A stretch of 46,798 bases of DNA from Gp7-AA10 sp035636095. Lineage in GTDB: Bacteria; Acidobacteriota; Thermoanaerobaculia; Gp7-AA8. The DNA lies in the NCBI GenBank assembly GCA_035636095.1, contig DASPZU010000022.1, positions 1 to 46,798 of the forward strand, given 5' to 3'. Position 1 is the first letter of the stretch. The number at the start of each line of letters is the position of its first letter. Below are positions 25,328 to 34,153 of this stretch, piece by piece. A program made the translations under genes and the position numbers. The notes below the pieces were generated by a model. It did no database searches, was not told the DNA's origin, and saw only the letters and a program-made list of their open reading frames with translations.

Positions 25328-27232
25328 CTATCGCGTGATATTGCGGAAGTCGTTAAAGTCGATCGCCTGGATGACTGACGAGAACTGCGTGATCGTGTTC
25401 GTGTAGATCGGCAGCATCCCGAAAATCGTGTTCCAGGCAGTGTTCAGATTCGCGCGCGCCTCCGTGATGTCGGTGGCATGGATCAGCGTGGTGCCACCTC
25501 CGGCAACTCTCGACGGGTTGCCGCTGCCGTTGGTGTAAGCTCCGGGGGCGATCGCCGCGAGCGTGCGAACAGCGTCAACGATGTCGCGCGTATCGTTGAT
25601 GTCGGCCGCCTGCACGACGGAGCCCGCAACGATCGTATTCGCGGGAATCACGGTGTTCGCGAGGTCGAGGTTGCTGTCGGGCGACTCGACGCCGTTGAAC
25701 GCTCTCACCTTATACAAATACGCACGGCCAGCAGTAAGGCCGGCATCGTTGAACGGACTCGTTCCGGAACCGGCGAGATCGTAGGTAAACCGATCGTTGA
25801 ATCGACTGCGATAGACATTGCACGACGTCACGCAGCTGCCGGTCCACGTGACCTGAACAGTTGTGCCCGAAGTGGAATGCGCCTCCACCCCGGTCACCGC
25901 AGCAGGCGCGCAGGAGCCTGGATAGACCGCACGCACGGCGTTGATGTCCCAGGGCTGCAGCGTGAATCCACTCCCGGCGCCCGTGACTTGCCAATACATG
26001 ATCGCGCTGTTGGGGGCTGTCGCACATTCCTCGTCCACGCCGTTGCATGTATTGGTTTGATCAAAGCCGCTGGTGCGAGTGGCGTTCGAGTGTCGAAAGC
26101 CGATGGAATGCCCAAGCTCGTGCGTCATCGTCGTTGCCATCCCGGCATATGCGTTCGTGACGCCGTCCTGGAACACGACGTCGGCGCTGTTGAATACCCA
26201 CCAGTATTCGCCGTTGATCAATTGAATGTCATCGAAGTTACTGAACGTTTGCGCCACTGTTCCGGAACCCATAAAGGACCCTGCGATTCTCGACTGCGGG
26301 TCGTTGAACTCCACAACGTTGAGCTCATCGTTACCCGAAGCGGTGGCAGTCGTACCGCCGTAAACCAGATTGGTGACGGAACCACAGTCATTGTTCCATG
26401 CCGCAAGTCCATTCTGGATCAAGCTGACGCCACCATCTCCCGCGCCGCTGAGATTTTGGGAAGACACCTTGAAATACGTGACACCGGTGGGCATTGCCTG
26501 CGTGCCGGCAGGATCGCCACCGCCGATCGTCTGGCGCCACCGCGTTCCAATCGAGGTCGGCCAGGGATTCCCGCCCGGGGCCGACAGATAGGCGGTGTAC
26601 GTCGAAGCCGCAAAAGCATTCGCAGCGACGTGCAGCGAGTCCGCTCCGACCTTCAAGCCCTTCGCGGAGACGTCCTTATCGACGAAATAGTTGGCAACGA
26701 CCTTCCGGCCCTGCACCTTGTGACGAACGTAGTCGAGAAACCGATCTTCGTCGCGCGCCTTGTCGCGAAACTCGGTTTCGTCCGGGTTCCACCCCTCGAT
26801 GTCCTCGGAGCGCACCAGAACGCGACGGCTCAACAGTTGACGTGAATGAAAAGCTCCCAGGGCGAGGTCCGTCACTTCCCACTGCCCGCGGTTGCGAGTC
26901 AGGAACAGGAGGACACTTTCGCCGGCCTTGAACTCCGGGGAGGAGTGGACCACTGTTGCCCGTTTTTCATAGATACCACCGGGCTCGACGATTTCGAGCG
27001 ACTCGCCGATATCGCCCTTCAGCGTCTCGTCGACCGAGATCTGAGTCACGGTCTCGATGATGTTGAAATCGCCCGGCCGCGTATACGACGAGAGGACGGT
27101 TCCTCGCACGATGGCGTGCGCTTTCGTCACCATGACTTCGTCTTTAGGGACAACGAACGTCGTCGCGAAAACCGCCGTACCTGAAAAAATGAGATGAGCA
27201 GCCGCCACTAAGTAACGGTACTTTTTGAGCAT
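25328..27232 (-). CDS. Secreted matrixin-like metalloprotease with C-terminal repeat tail (A)
   Basis: A protein of 634 residues with a signal peptide (residues 1-23, ending AVFA). Residues about 25-150 are a beta-rich N-terminal domain shared with the protease at 27550. The catalytic zinc motif is HELGHSIGFRH (His371, Glu372, His375, His381) with a Met-turn NSAIMYW downstream, as in matrixins. An FN3-like domain follows (VTGVEAHSTSGTTVQVTW to AYLYKVRAFNG), then about 100 residues of alternating A-x-D-h-x-(E/D)-x-R helical repeats ending in FRNITR. A GGAGAGG ribosome site is two bases before ATG. The substrate is unknown; it is likely exported. Confidence 0.88.
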   Translation of the reverse strand: MLKKYRYLVAAAHLIFSGTAVFATTFVVPKDEVMVTKAHAIVRGTVLSSYTRPGDFNIIETVTQISVDETLKGDIGESLEIVEPGGIYEKRATVVHSSPEFKAGESVLLFLTRNRGQWEVTDLALGAFHSRQLLSRRVLVRSEDIEGWNPDETEFRDKARDEDRFLDYVRHKVQGRKVVANYFVDKDVSAKGLKVGADSLHVAANAFAASTYTAYLSAPGGNPWPTSIGTRWRQTIGGGDPAGTQAMPTGVTYFKVSSQNLSGAGDGGVSLIQNGLAAWNNDCGSVTNLVYGGTTATASGNDELNVVEFNDPQSRIAGSFMGSGTVAQTFSNFDDIQLINGEYWWVFNSADVVFQDGVTNAYAGMATTMTHELGHSIGFRHSNATRTSGFDQTNTCNGVDEECATAPNSAIMYWQVTGAGSGFTLQPWDINAVRAVYPGSCAPAAVTGVEAHSTSGTTVQVTWTGSCVTSCNVYRSRFNDRFTYDLAGSGTSPFNDAGLTAGRAYLYKVRAFNGVESPDSNLDLANTVIPANTIVAGSVVQAADINDTRDIVDAVRTLAAIAPGAYTNGSGNPSRVAGGGTTLIHATDITEARANLNTAWNTIFGMLPIYTNTITQFSSVIQAIDFNDFRNITR

Positions 27233-27347
27233 GACCTCTCCCGGACATCGCTGAACATAGCTGATTGTAGACGACCCGCACTCAGCTGCACCCCGAGACC
27301 ACGGAGCGCCGTGACCCGGCTCACAAGACTAACGTTCGTGTGTCTTC

Positions 27348-27519
27348 TCAGTACCCTCCGTTCCTCAGAATGTTCATGTCGGCGGCTGAAATGGTTGCGC
27401 CCGTCGTTGGCGTCGGATTCGTGTTGGGTCACTCCGCTCGTGATTATCGGATCGGTGAAAGAATAGACTCCCTGATTCGCGAGCGTCCGGACCGCTTCGG
27501 CGGCTGAGCGCATGTCGAT
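27348..27519 (-). pseudogene. Decayed duplicate of a protease C-terminal tail
   Basis: This stretch is closely similar at DNA level to the 3' end of the protease gene at 29786, in the same orientation. Two blocks, about 27348-27425 and 27428-27519, differ at only around 15 positions from 29786-29862 and about 29947-30039. Roughly 80 bp between the blocks are lost, causing a frameshift. The stop codon and the final residues (SAADMNILRNGGY) survive. No catalytic domain remains, so it is a broken remnant, not a gene. Confidence 0.8.
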
Positions 27520-27549
27520 GCTTCTGCTGATCGGCGTCGCGCCCTTACA

Positions 27550-29481
27550 TCACTTCACACGATTGCGAATTTCCTGAAAGTGAACGGCCTTCACGACCAC
27601 GCCGGCAAGCGATCCGTCCGTGTAGCCACCTGTCGTCAGTCCCAGCACACTCATGGCTGCGTCGAGGTTCGTCCGAATCTCGGTGATGTGGACCGCCTTG
27701 ATCACAACGCCGGACGGCGAAGGATCCGTGAAGCTCGCTCCACCCAGGCCGGCAAGCGTGCGGAGGGCGTTCGTCACGTTTCGCAATTCCGTCAGATGCG
27801 TCGCCGTGATGGGCGTCGTTTGCACTACCAGCGGATCGTTGGTGAAGATGACGTTGTTGCCCTGGTCGACATTGCTGTCCGCAGACTCAGTTGTGCCGTT
27901 GAACGCGCGGACTTTGTAGAGATACGCAACAGGAGTCGACGAGCCGAGCGCATCGCTGAAGGGACTCGTGACCGATGAGCCGATATTGCTGTATGTGACA
28001 TGGTCGGCGCTTCGATAAATGTGGCAGGTGGTGACGCAAAGGCCGCTCCACGAGACTTGGATGGTTGTGGTGGAAGTAGCAGTGGCGACTACGCCTGTCG
28101 GCGCAGCGGGGGCTGCGGGCGCTGGATAGACCGCGGCGGCGGCGTGCTGATCCCACGTTTGCAGCGCTCCACTCAGGCCGTTGGTTACGACGGCTGTCAT
28201 GATCGCCGACGATGAGCACTCCAAATTAACGTCGCCGCTGCAGGGCGTACCTCCTAAACGGTTCTGGTTGGAGTGGCGGAAGCCGAGGGTGTGACCCACC
28301 TCGTGTGTGACCGCGGAAGTAAAATTTCCGCTGCTGAAGAGAGCGGAGCAGCCGGCGATTCCCTGGTTCATCCAAACGTCGCCTTCTACCGCCGTGAAGA
28401 ACGTATCACTGTTCGGACCAATGTGCGTTCCGCTGGCGATGTCTCCGCCTAACCCAAGAACTCCGCCGCTCATGCACGAGTACGCAAAGATCCCCTGCCC
28501 ACTCAGGTCATATTCGAAAGCGATCGTGTTCTTTCCGTCTCCTGGGATGGTGTTTGGAGTATTGGTCGTTCCGGATACATCATTTCCGTCGTAGGCATAG
28601 CTGATGACGGCGCCTGGGGCGCCGTTCCAGGCGCTAAACGCCGAATTGATCGCATCCGCTCCCGGCGGTGAGCCTCCTGCGCCGGTCTCGCTACCAATAC
28701 TCTTGAAGTGCACAGCAGAGGGAAACGCACTGAGACAGTTCCCGGCCACAATCGTTCCACACCAGCGGGAGCCGGCTCCGCCCTCCATTCCATCAAAACT
28801 GGATGTGTACCACTCGCCATTGGTGATTGCGAGAGGGGCTGGTCGCAGCGCCTGAGATCGTATCTCTGGAGGTGGCGGGATGGTGCCCATCAGCGACTCA
28901 GCGGGAATCGCGTAGTTCTCCTGCGCCGGTGCCCCTCGGCCTGCCAGCCGAATGAATTCGATGAACGGTGTCGCTTCGCGATTCGCCTCTCGGTGCTTCG
29001 AACCGTCGACCTCGAGTGTGAACACATCATGGAAATCGCGGACGGCCACGTCATGACCGAGTCGATCCGTCGTGAACCGGAACTTGCCGAGTCCCAGATC
29101 GAGCACGCGCCACTTTCCCGCATTCTTCATGAGAAAAAGGATGTAGCGCTCGCCGTCCTGGAAACGGGGAACGCCCGGGATGACCATCATGCGATCCTCA
29201 TGCAGACCGCCGGGTTCATACAGATCGAAGGTGTCGGAGTCGAGTGTTCCCTTGAGAGTCTCCTCGAGCGAGATCGTCGTCACTGTTTCAATTCCGCCAT
29301 TGTCGTTGAGTTCCGTTCGGGAGCTCAAAGCGGAGCCGACCACGATCGCCGATGCCTGGCGCACCAACACGCGATCGGAGGGGACGACGTACGTGGTTGC
29401 ATTGAGAAGTTGGACCGAGCCGCCGGTCGTTAGCAGGAGGAGAAGACACACGAATCTCAAGGTGGTTCGTGAGGATTTCAT
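27550..29481 (-). CDS. Secreted matrixin-like metalloprotease with C-terminal repeat tail (B)
   Basis: A protein of 643 residues from ATG 29481, with a signal peptide (MKSSRTTLRFVCLLLLLTTG). A TTG at 29544 with an AAGGAG site five bases upstream, and ATG 29535, are serious alternatives that would lengthen the N-terminus. The N-terminal domain is paralogous to protease A (ATTYVVPSDRVLVRQASAIV). The zinc motif is HEVGHTLGFRH (first His about residue 393) with SSAIM as Met-turn. An FN3-like domain (VVATATSTTTIQVSW) and the helical repeat tail follow: HLTELRNVTNALRTLAG, HITEIRTNLDAAMSVLGL, HFQEIRNRVK. Confidence 0.88.
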   Translation of the reverse strand: MKSSRTTLRFVCLLLLLTTGGSVQLLNATTYVVPSDRVLVRQASAIVVGSALSSRTELNDNGGIETVTTISLEETLKGTLDSDTFDLYEPGGLHEDRMMVIPGVPRFQDGERYILFLMKNAGKWRVLDLGLGKFRFTTDRLGHDVAVRDFHDVFTLEVDGSKHREANREATPFIEFIRLAGRGAPAQENYAIPAESLMGTIPPPPEIRSQALRPAPLAITNGEWYTSSFDGMEGGAGSRWCGTIVAGNCLSAFPSAVHFKSIGSETGAGGSPPGADAINSAFSAWNGAPGAVISYAYDGNDVSGTTNTPNTIPGDGKNTIAFEYDLSGQGIFAYSCMSGGVLGLGGDIASGTHIGPNSDTFFTAVEGDVWMNQGIAGCSALFSSGNFTSAVTHEVGHTLGFRHSNQNRLGGTPCSGDVNLECSSSAIMTAVVTNGLSGALQTWDQHAAAAVYPAPAAPAAPTGVVATATSTTTIQVSWSGLCVTTCHIYRSADHVTYSNIGSSVTSPFSDALGSSTPVAYLYKVRAFNGTTESADSNVDQGNNVIFTNDPLVVQTTPITATHLTELRNVTNALRTLAGLGGASFTDPSPSGVVIKAVHITEIRTNLDAAMSVLGLTTGGYTDGSLAGVVVKAVHFQEIRNRVK

Positions 29482-29785
29482 ATGGCGACAAATCTTACGC
29501 CCTTCACGCTCTTGGTGCCTGTGACCGGTCGACATCAACTCCAAATATTCTCCTTAATTAGGGCATCAGCGGTGCACTGCCCGGCGGGCGTGACGGGCCG
29601 CGAACAGATCTCCTAGCGCGTCGAATGCCAGGCCGGTCCGATGACTGAAGGTCGCAGCGCTTCCCGGGGAGAAGTCGCGCTCCGTCGACCCTTTTTCGAC
29701 ATCGAGGGTGATTTTCGTAACTGCCGTTTCCGCCAGCCGCGCGCGCAGATGATTTACCTGCGCACGCGTGGGGGTGTCTAACTTC
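29482..29785. other. Intergenic region between two protease genes
   Basis: 304 bp. The AAGGAG at about 29550-29555 (minus strand) may serve the alternative TTG start of protease B. Short reading frames here show no recognisable domain or codon pattern, so I see nothing else supportable. Confidence 0.4.
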
Positions 29786-32101
29786 TCAGTACACTCCATT
29801 CCGCAGATTGTTCATGTCGGCGGCCGAAATGGTTGCGCCCGTCGTTGGCGTCGGATTCGTGTAGGAGATCGCCGTCAACGACAGAGCGCTGAGGGCGCTG
29901 TCCACCACGCTCCGCAGCTGGGCTTGATGCACTGCCGAGATCACAGTCACTCCGCTCGTGATTGTCGGATCGGTGAAAGAAAAGACTCCCTGATTCGCCA
30001 AAGTTCGGACGGCCTGCGCGGCCGAGCGCATTTCGATGAGGTCCTGAGCGGCCACGACCGAAGTTCCCGCGGTGAGCGTGGGATTGGCGTAGATCACCAC
30101 CGTCGCGAGATCAGGAGCGCTGTACGGTCCCGTGCTCGGCGCAACTGCGCGGACTTTGTAGAGGTAGGCCTTGTTCACCGACACCGTGTTGTCGCTGTAA
30201 ACCAACCCTGGCGAGCCGCCCGGGTTGAGCGTCGTGTAAGCGAGAGTGATGAGATCCTGACGCGCGACTTCGTACATCGTTGCGGTCGCGACCGCAGTCC
30301 ATGAAATCTGCACCGAGGTGGGAGTCGTCGCGTGCGCATCGACGGCGGCGGGAGCGGCAAGAGCACCGCAGGCCGAGGTCGTAGTCCGTTGGCTGGTGAT
30401 CGAGCAACCTTTCGTATTGCTGACCGTGCACGTCAAAACGATGCTCGGCGCGGAAGGTGTGAATGTGATGGACGCGATGTTGGTCGCCGAGGTGATTGTT
30501 CCGCCCGTGATCTGCCAGGCGTAGGAGCTCGCCGCTGCCACCGAGGCAGTCTGACCGGCGGAGCAAGGGAGGCCTGAGCCGACGGTGATCGCGACGGTCG
30601 GCGTCGCGCTTTCGAGCGCGGTCGTGAAAATGGGCAGCATCAACTCGCTCGGCTCGCCCGCTTTTCCAAACGTGTATCGGCTCGCTCGCTGACCCGCCGG
30701 CATTCCAAGAGGGATTCCAGCGGTGGTGTACACGTTGTGGCAGTAGCTCATGATCGTGCCCAGCTCGGGCGGATACGACACCGCTCCGGCATAACACGGG
30801 CCGCCCTCGGAGCCGTAGCAAAGATCGATGTAATCGCGCGAAACGCCGTATGTCGCCTTTTCGGTTGGAGAAAGCGCGCGGCAGTGCGTGTGCGGCCCGT
30901 CGATGTTGTGCCCCAACTCGTGGCAGACCTCGAGCAGCATCCAGAAGTTGGTGGTGACGGGGATCATGTACTGCACGCCGTTGAGCGTCAGATTCGGATC
31001 AGGAACGGTGATGGTGACGGTCGTCGATCCACAGAATGCGTAACCGCCGGCATAAGAGCCAGCAAAGGTAGCCCCACCGCAGCTCAGGCCGCCGGCACCG
31101 CAGAAAAAATCACCGGCGCATAGTTGATCACCGCCCCATGCAACTCCGCCGAAGAACGCCTTGCCGCTGACAAAAACGACTGACGAGCGATTCACCGCCG
31201 AGTAATTGTTGTGCCAGTACAGTCCGAACTCCGCGAGCGCGGCGCTGGTGCCGGACGCCGGCAGAACTGTCCACGGATCGCTTGCAATGCCGCCCGACCA
31301 CAAGTGTGTCGTTCCGATTGTGAGTGTGGTCTTGAGGTCGCGTTGGTAGATCGTCGACGCAGCTCCAACGAGATTACCGAGATATGTTGTGACTAACGAA
31401 TCCGTCGCAGGGCCGGCCGGTCCGAACGCCGCGTACAACTCGCCGTCGGTCTCGATCGCGAGGTTCAGTCCATAAGCAGTCGTCACTGTGGGCGCCGTGC
31501 TCGACTCCGGCTTCGGCTTCAACTCTGCGAGCGATCGCGCGATGGTCATGTCGCGTCCTTCGACATCGCAATGAAATCCGCCGTTCTCGCCGAAGGTCGT
31601 CACATCATCGACTTCATCGAATTCACGAACCATCAGCGGGGCTTCGGCGTCATCGCGCCGCGGCCCGCGTCGCTCGCCGGGCCTTCCGGCAGCACGCACC
31701 CCGCGGCGGACCGTCAATTTGCGCGTTCCATCACCTGACAGCGCCATGCCGTTGATGTCGCCGTTGGACTCGACTGACATGAACACGAGCGAATTTGGAT
31801 CGCCGCTGATGCGTCCTCGGTAAAACTTCGTGGTCGGACGCGGCAGACGCGTCTCTTTGCGCTCGGCGTCGTATTTGATGATCTCGACATCCGGCGCCCA
31901 CACTTCGAATCGCTCGAGGACGATCGTTGTCGGATTGCCATCGAACATCGGCATGTCGTCGACGATGAGTTTCTGGCCGCCCGCTCGCAATTTCGAAACT
32001 GCGCGCTGCTCTACAACGTAAGGCCGGCTGGCGAACGCCGGGATCGCCCCTGCAAAAAGGAACAGAATGCACAAGGGGCGTAGAGAGACACGTCTCGACA
32101 T
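29786..32101 (-). CDS. Secreted reprolysin-like metalloprotease with C-terminal repeat tail (C)
   Basis: A protein of 771 residues from ATG 32101, supported by GGAGGA eight bases upstream and a signal peptide (LCILFLFAGAIPAFA). The zinc motif HELGHNIDGPH (His394, Glu395, His398, His404) and the following GTIMSYC Met-turn fit the M12B reprolysin-like group of metzincins; the region also has many Cys. After it come an Ig/PKD-like segment (about 525-590), an FN3-like domain and the same helical repeat tail as proteases A and B (DLIEMRSAAQAVRTLANQ, QLRSVVDSALSALSL, DMNNLRNGVY). It is probably secreted or surface-attached; the substrate is unknown. Confidence 0.88.
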   Translation of the reverse strand: MSRRVSLRPLCILFLFAGAIPAFASRPYVVEQRAVSKLRAGGQKLIVDDMPMFDGNPTTIVLERFEVWAPDVEIIKYDAERKETRLPRPTTKFYRGRISGDPNSLVFMSVESNGDINGMALSGDGTRKLTVRRGVRAAGRPGERRGPRRDDAEAPLMVREFDEVDDVTTFGENGGFHCDVEGRDMTIARSLAELKPKPESSTAPTVTTAYGLNLAIETDGELYAAFGPAGPATDSLVTTYLGNLVGAASTIYQRDLKTTLTIGTTHLWSGGIASDPWTVLPASGTSAALAEFGLYWHNNYSAVNRSSVVFVSGKAFFGGVAWGGDQLCAGDFFCGAGGLSCGGATFAGSYAGGYAFCGSTTVTITVPDPNLTLNGVQYMIPVTTNFWMLLEVCHELGHNIDGPHTHCRALSPTEKATYGVSRDYIDLCYGSEGGPCYAGAVSYPPELGTIMSYCHNVYTTAGIPLGMPAGQRASRYTFGKAGEPSELMLPIFTTALESATPTVAITVGSGLPCSAGQTASVAAASSYAWQITGGTITSATNIASITFTPSAPSIVLTCTVSNTKGCSITSQRTTTSACGALAAPAAVDAHATTPTSVQISWTAVATATMYEVARQDLITLAYTTLNPGGSPGLVYSDNTVSVNKAYLYKVRAVAPSTGPYSAPDLATVVIYANPTLTAGTSVVAAQDLIEMRSAAQAVRTLANQGVFSFTDPTITSGVTVISAVHQAQLRSVVDSALSALSLTAISYTNPTPTTGATISAADMNNLRNGVY

Positions 32102-32140
32102 GCGGATTTCCTCCGAAAAAGTGGGATTGGACCTCAACTC

Positions 32141-32146
32141 ATTATA
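32141..32146 (-). promoter_or_regulatory. Predicted -10 element for protease C
   Basis: Minus-strand TATAAT, about 40 bases before the ATG at 32101, giving a leader near 33 nt. No convincing -35 is seen. Confidence 0.4.
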
Positions 32147-32177
32147 AGGCGCCGACCGTCCTGCGCTGTGCGCGGGG

Positions 32178-33113
32178 TCACGAACGGTTCCGGACGTACC
32201 AGGCAACGGTGTGGTCGAGTCCTTGATCGAACGTCGTCTTCGCCCGAAATCCGAACTCCCGCTCGGCGCGGCTGACGTCGAGCATCCGTCTCGGCTGCCC
32301 GTTCGGCTTGGTAGTGTCCCATCGGATATCGCCGTCGAAACCCGCGAGCCGCGCGATCCTCAGCGCAAGGTCTTTCACTGAGATCTCCTCGCCGCTGCCA
32401 AGGTTGACTGGATCCGCTTTGTCGTAGCATTCGGCGGCGGCCACGATCCCGCCGGCCGCGTCCTCGACATATAGAAACTCGCGGGTCGGTGTCCCGTCGC
32501 CCCACAACACGACCTCGCGTGCGCCGCGCTCCTTGGCCTCGACAAACTTTCGGATCATGGCCGGGATGACGTGACTCGACTCGAGATCGAAGTTGTCGCG
32601 CGGTCCGTAGAGATTCACGGGCAGAAGAAAGATGCCGCGAAATCCGTACTCCTGCCGATAGGCCTGCTGTTGGATCAGCAACATTTTTTTTGCGATGCCG
32701 TACGGGGCGTTGGTCTCTTCGGGATATCCGTTCCACAGATCGTCTTCGCGAAAGGGCACGGGCGTGAATTTCGGATAGGCGCAGACGGTGCCGAGACAGA
32801 CGAATTTTTCGACACCGGCGAGTCGCGATTCTTCGATGAGATGAATCCCCATCACGGCGTTCTCGTAGAAAAAAAGCCCGGGATGAAGCCGATTTGCGCC
32901 GATGCCGCCGACAACCGCCGCCGCGTGGATCACCAGCGTGGGCTGATGGGCGCGCAGGTAGTCGCGCACGCTCGCGACGTCGCGGAGGTCGAGCTCCAGC
33001 GCGCGCGGCGCCAGAAGCTCCGCCGGCTGTTCGAGCGCCAGGCGCTGGTGGATGAAACTTCCCAGAAATCCGCCGCCGCCGGTGAGGAGAACGCGCTGCG
33101 TTTTCCAGAACAT
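32178..33113 (-). CDS. fcl: GDP-L-fucose synthase (GDP-4-keto-6-deoxymannose epimerase/reductase)
   Basis: A protein of 311 residues: LLTGGGGFLGSFIHQRL for NADP binding, the family block CLGTVCAYPKF, TNAPYGIAKKM with the Tyr/Lys pair, and GDGTPTREFLYVEDAAGG. It converts GDP-4-keto-6-deoxymannose to GDP-L-fucose. ATG 33113 overlaps the gmd stop by one base (TGATG), so the two steps are translationally coupled. The frame is open further upstream within gmd, but the family N-terminus fits 33113. Confidence 0.93.
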   Translation of the reverse strand: MFWKTQRVLLTGGGGFLGSFIHQRLALEQPAELLAPRALELDLRDVASVRDYLRAHQPTLVIHAAAVVGGIGANRLHPGLFFYENAVMGIHLIEESRLAGVEKFVCLGTVCAYPKFTPVPFREDDLWNGYPEETNAPYGIAKKMLLIQQQAYRQEYGFRGIFLLPVNLYGPRDNFDLESSHVIPAMIRKFVEAKERGAREVVLWGDGTPTREFLYVEDAAGGIVAAAECYDKADPVNLGSGEEISVKDLALRIARLAGFDGDIRWDTTKPNGQPRRMLDVSRAEREFGFRAKTTFDQGLDHTVAWYVRNRS

Positions 33114-34153
33114 CACCGCGCCTCGCGCTCGGCCAGCGCAACATCGGCGTCGACCATCAGCTTCACCAGCTGGGCGAAGTCGATGGTCGGCTTCCATCCC
33201 AGCTGCTTTCGCGCTTTGGTGGCGTCGCCCTTCAGCAGATCGACTTCGGTCGGCCGCAGGTAACGCGGATCGATTTCAACAAGAACCTTACCGCTCTTAC
33301 GATCGAGGCCTTTCTCCTTGAGTTTTTTTCCACGCCACTCGATCTCGATCCCGCCGCACTCGAACGCGCGCGTGCAGAAATCGCGTACGGTGTGTGTCAC
33401 TCCGGTGGCGATCACGAAGTCTTCCGGCCTTTTATGCTGCAGCATGCGCCACATGGCATCGACGTAGTCCCTGGCGTAACCCCAATCGCGCTTCGCATCG
33501 AGGTTGCCGAGGTACAGGCGATCCTGAAGGCCGTGGACGATGCGTCCGACCGCGCGCGTGATCTTGCGCGACACGAAGGTTTCCCCGCGCCGCGGCGACT
33601 CGTGATTGAAGAGAATTCCGTTGGCAGCGAAAAGGCCGTAGGCCTCGCGGTAATTGACAGTCATCCAGAATGCATACACCTTCGCGACACCGTACGGACT
33701 GCGCGGATAAAAGGGCGTGCGCTCCGATTGCGGTGCGTTGCCGCTGCCGCCAAACATTTCCGACGACGACGCCTGATAAATCCTCGGCCGAATTCTGAGC
33801 TCGCGAATCGCTTCCAGGAGGCGCGTCGATCCGAGCCCGGTGACCTCGCCGGTGTATTCAGGAGTGTCGAACGAAACCTTGACGTGACTCTGCGCGCCCA
33901 GGTTGTAGATTTCTTCCGGATCGACGAGGCGAAGAATCCGATTCAGCGACGACGCGTCGTTGAGATCGCCGTAATGAAGGATCAGCCGGCGATCTTTTTC
34001 GTGTGGGTCCTGATAGATCTCGTCGATGCGCGCGGTGTTGAAAGACGACGATCGCCGGATGATGCCGTGCACCTGGTAGCCTTTTTCGAGGAGAAGCTCG
34101 GCCAGGTACGAGCCATCCTGCCCGGTGATTCCGGTGATCAGGGCGCGCTTCAT
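33113..34153 (-). CDS. gmd: GDP-mannose 4,6-dehydratase
   Basis: A protein of 346 residues with highly diagnostic stretches: ALITGITGQDGSYLAELLL, GIIRRSSSFNTARI, LGAQSHVKVSF, YQASSSEMFG, SPYGVAKVYAFW (catalytic Tyr/Lys), NHESPRRGETFV and RDWGYARDYVDAMW. It dehydrates GDP-mannose to GDP-4-keto-6-deoxymannose, the precursor for GDP-fucose or GDP-rhamnose. It overlaps the preceding aldolase/dehydrogenase gene by 4 nt (ATGA). Confidence 0.97.
   Translation of the reverse strand: MKRALITGITGQDGSYLAELLLEKGYQVHGIIRRSSSFNTARIDEIYQDPHEKDRRLILHYGDLNDASSLNRILRLVDPEEIYNLGAQSHVKVSFDTPEYTGEVTGLGSTRLLEAIRELRIRPRIYQASSSEMFGGSGNAPQSERTPFYPRSPYGVAKVYAFWMTVNYREAYGLFAANGILFNHESPRRGETFVSRKITRAVGRIVHGLQDRLYLGNLDAKRDWGYARDYVDAMWRMLQHKRPEDFVIATGVTHTVRDFCTRAFECGGIEIEWRGKKLKEKGLDRKSGKVLVEIDPRYLRPTEVDLLKGDATKARKQLGWKPTIDFAQLVKLMVDADVALAEREAR

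Noticed and set aside
25478..26845. Long plus-strand open frame (about 455 codons) opposite protease A
   Set aside because: It is a shadow of the protease gene, without recognisable motifs.
29566..29799. Minus-strand 77-codon frame between proteases B and C
   Set aside because: It overlaps the protease C stop, has no clear ribosome site and no recognised features.
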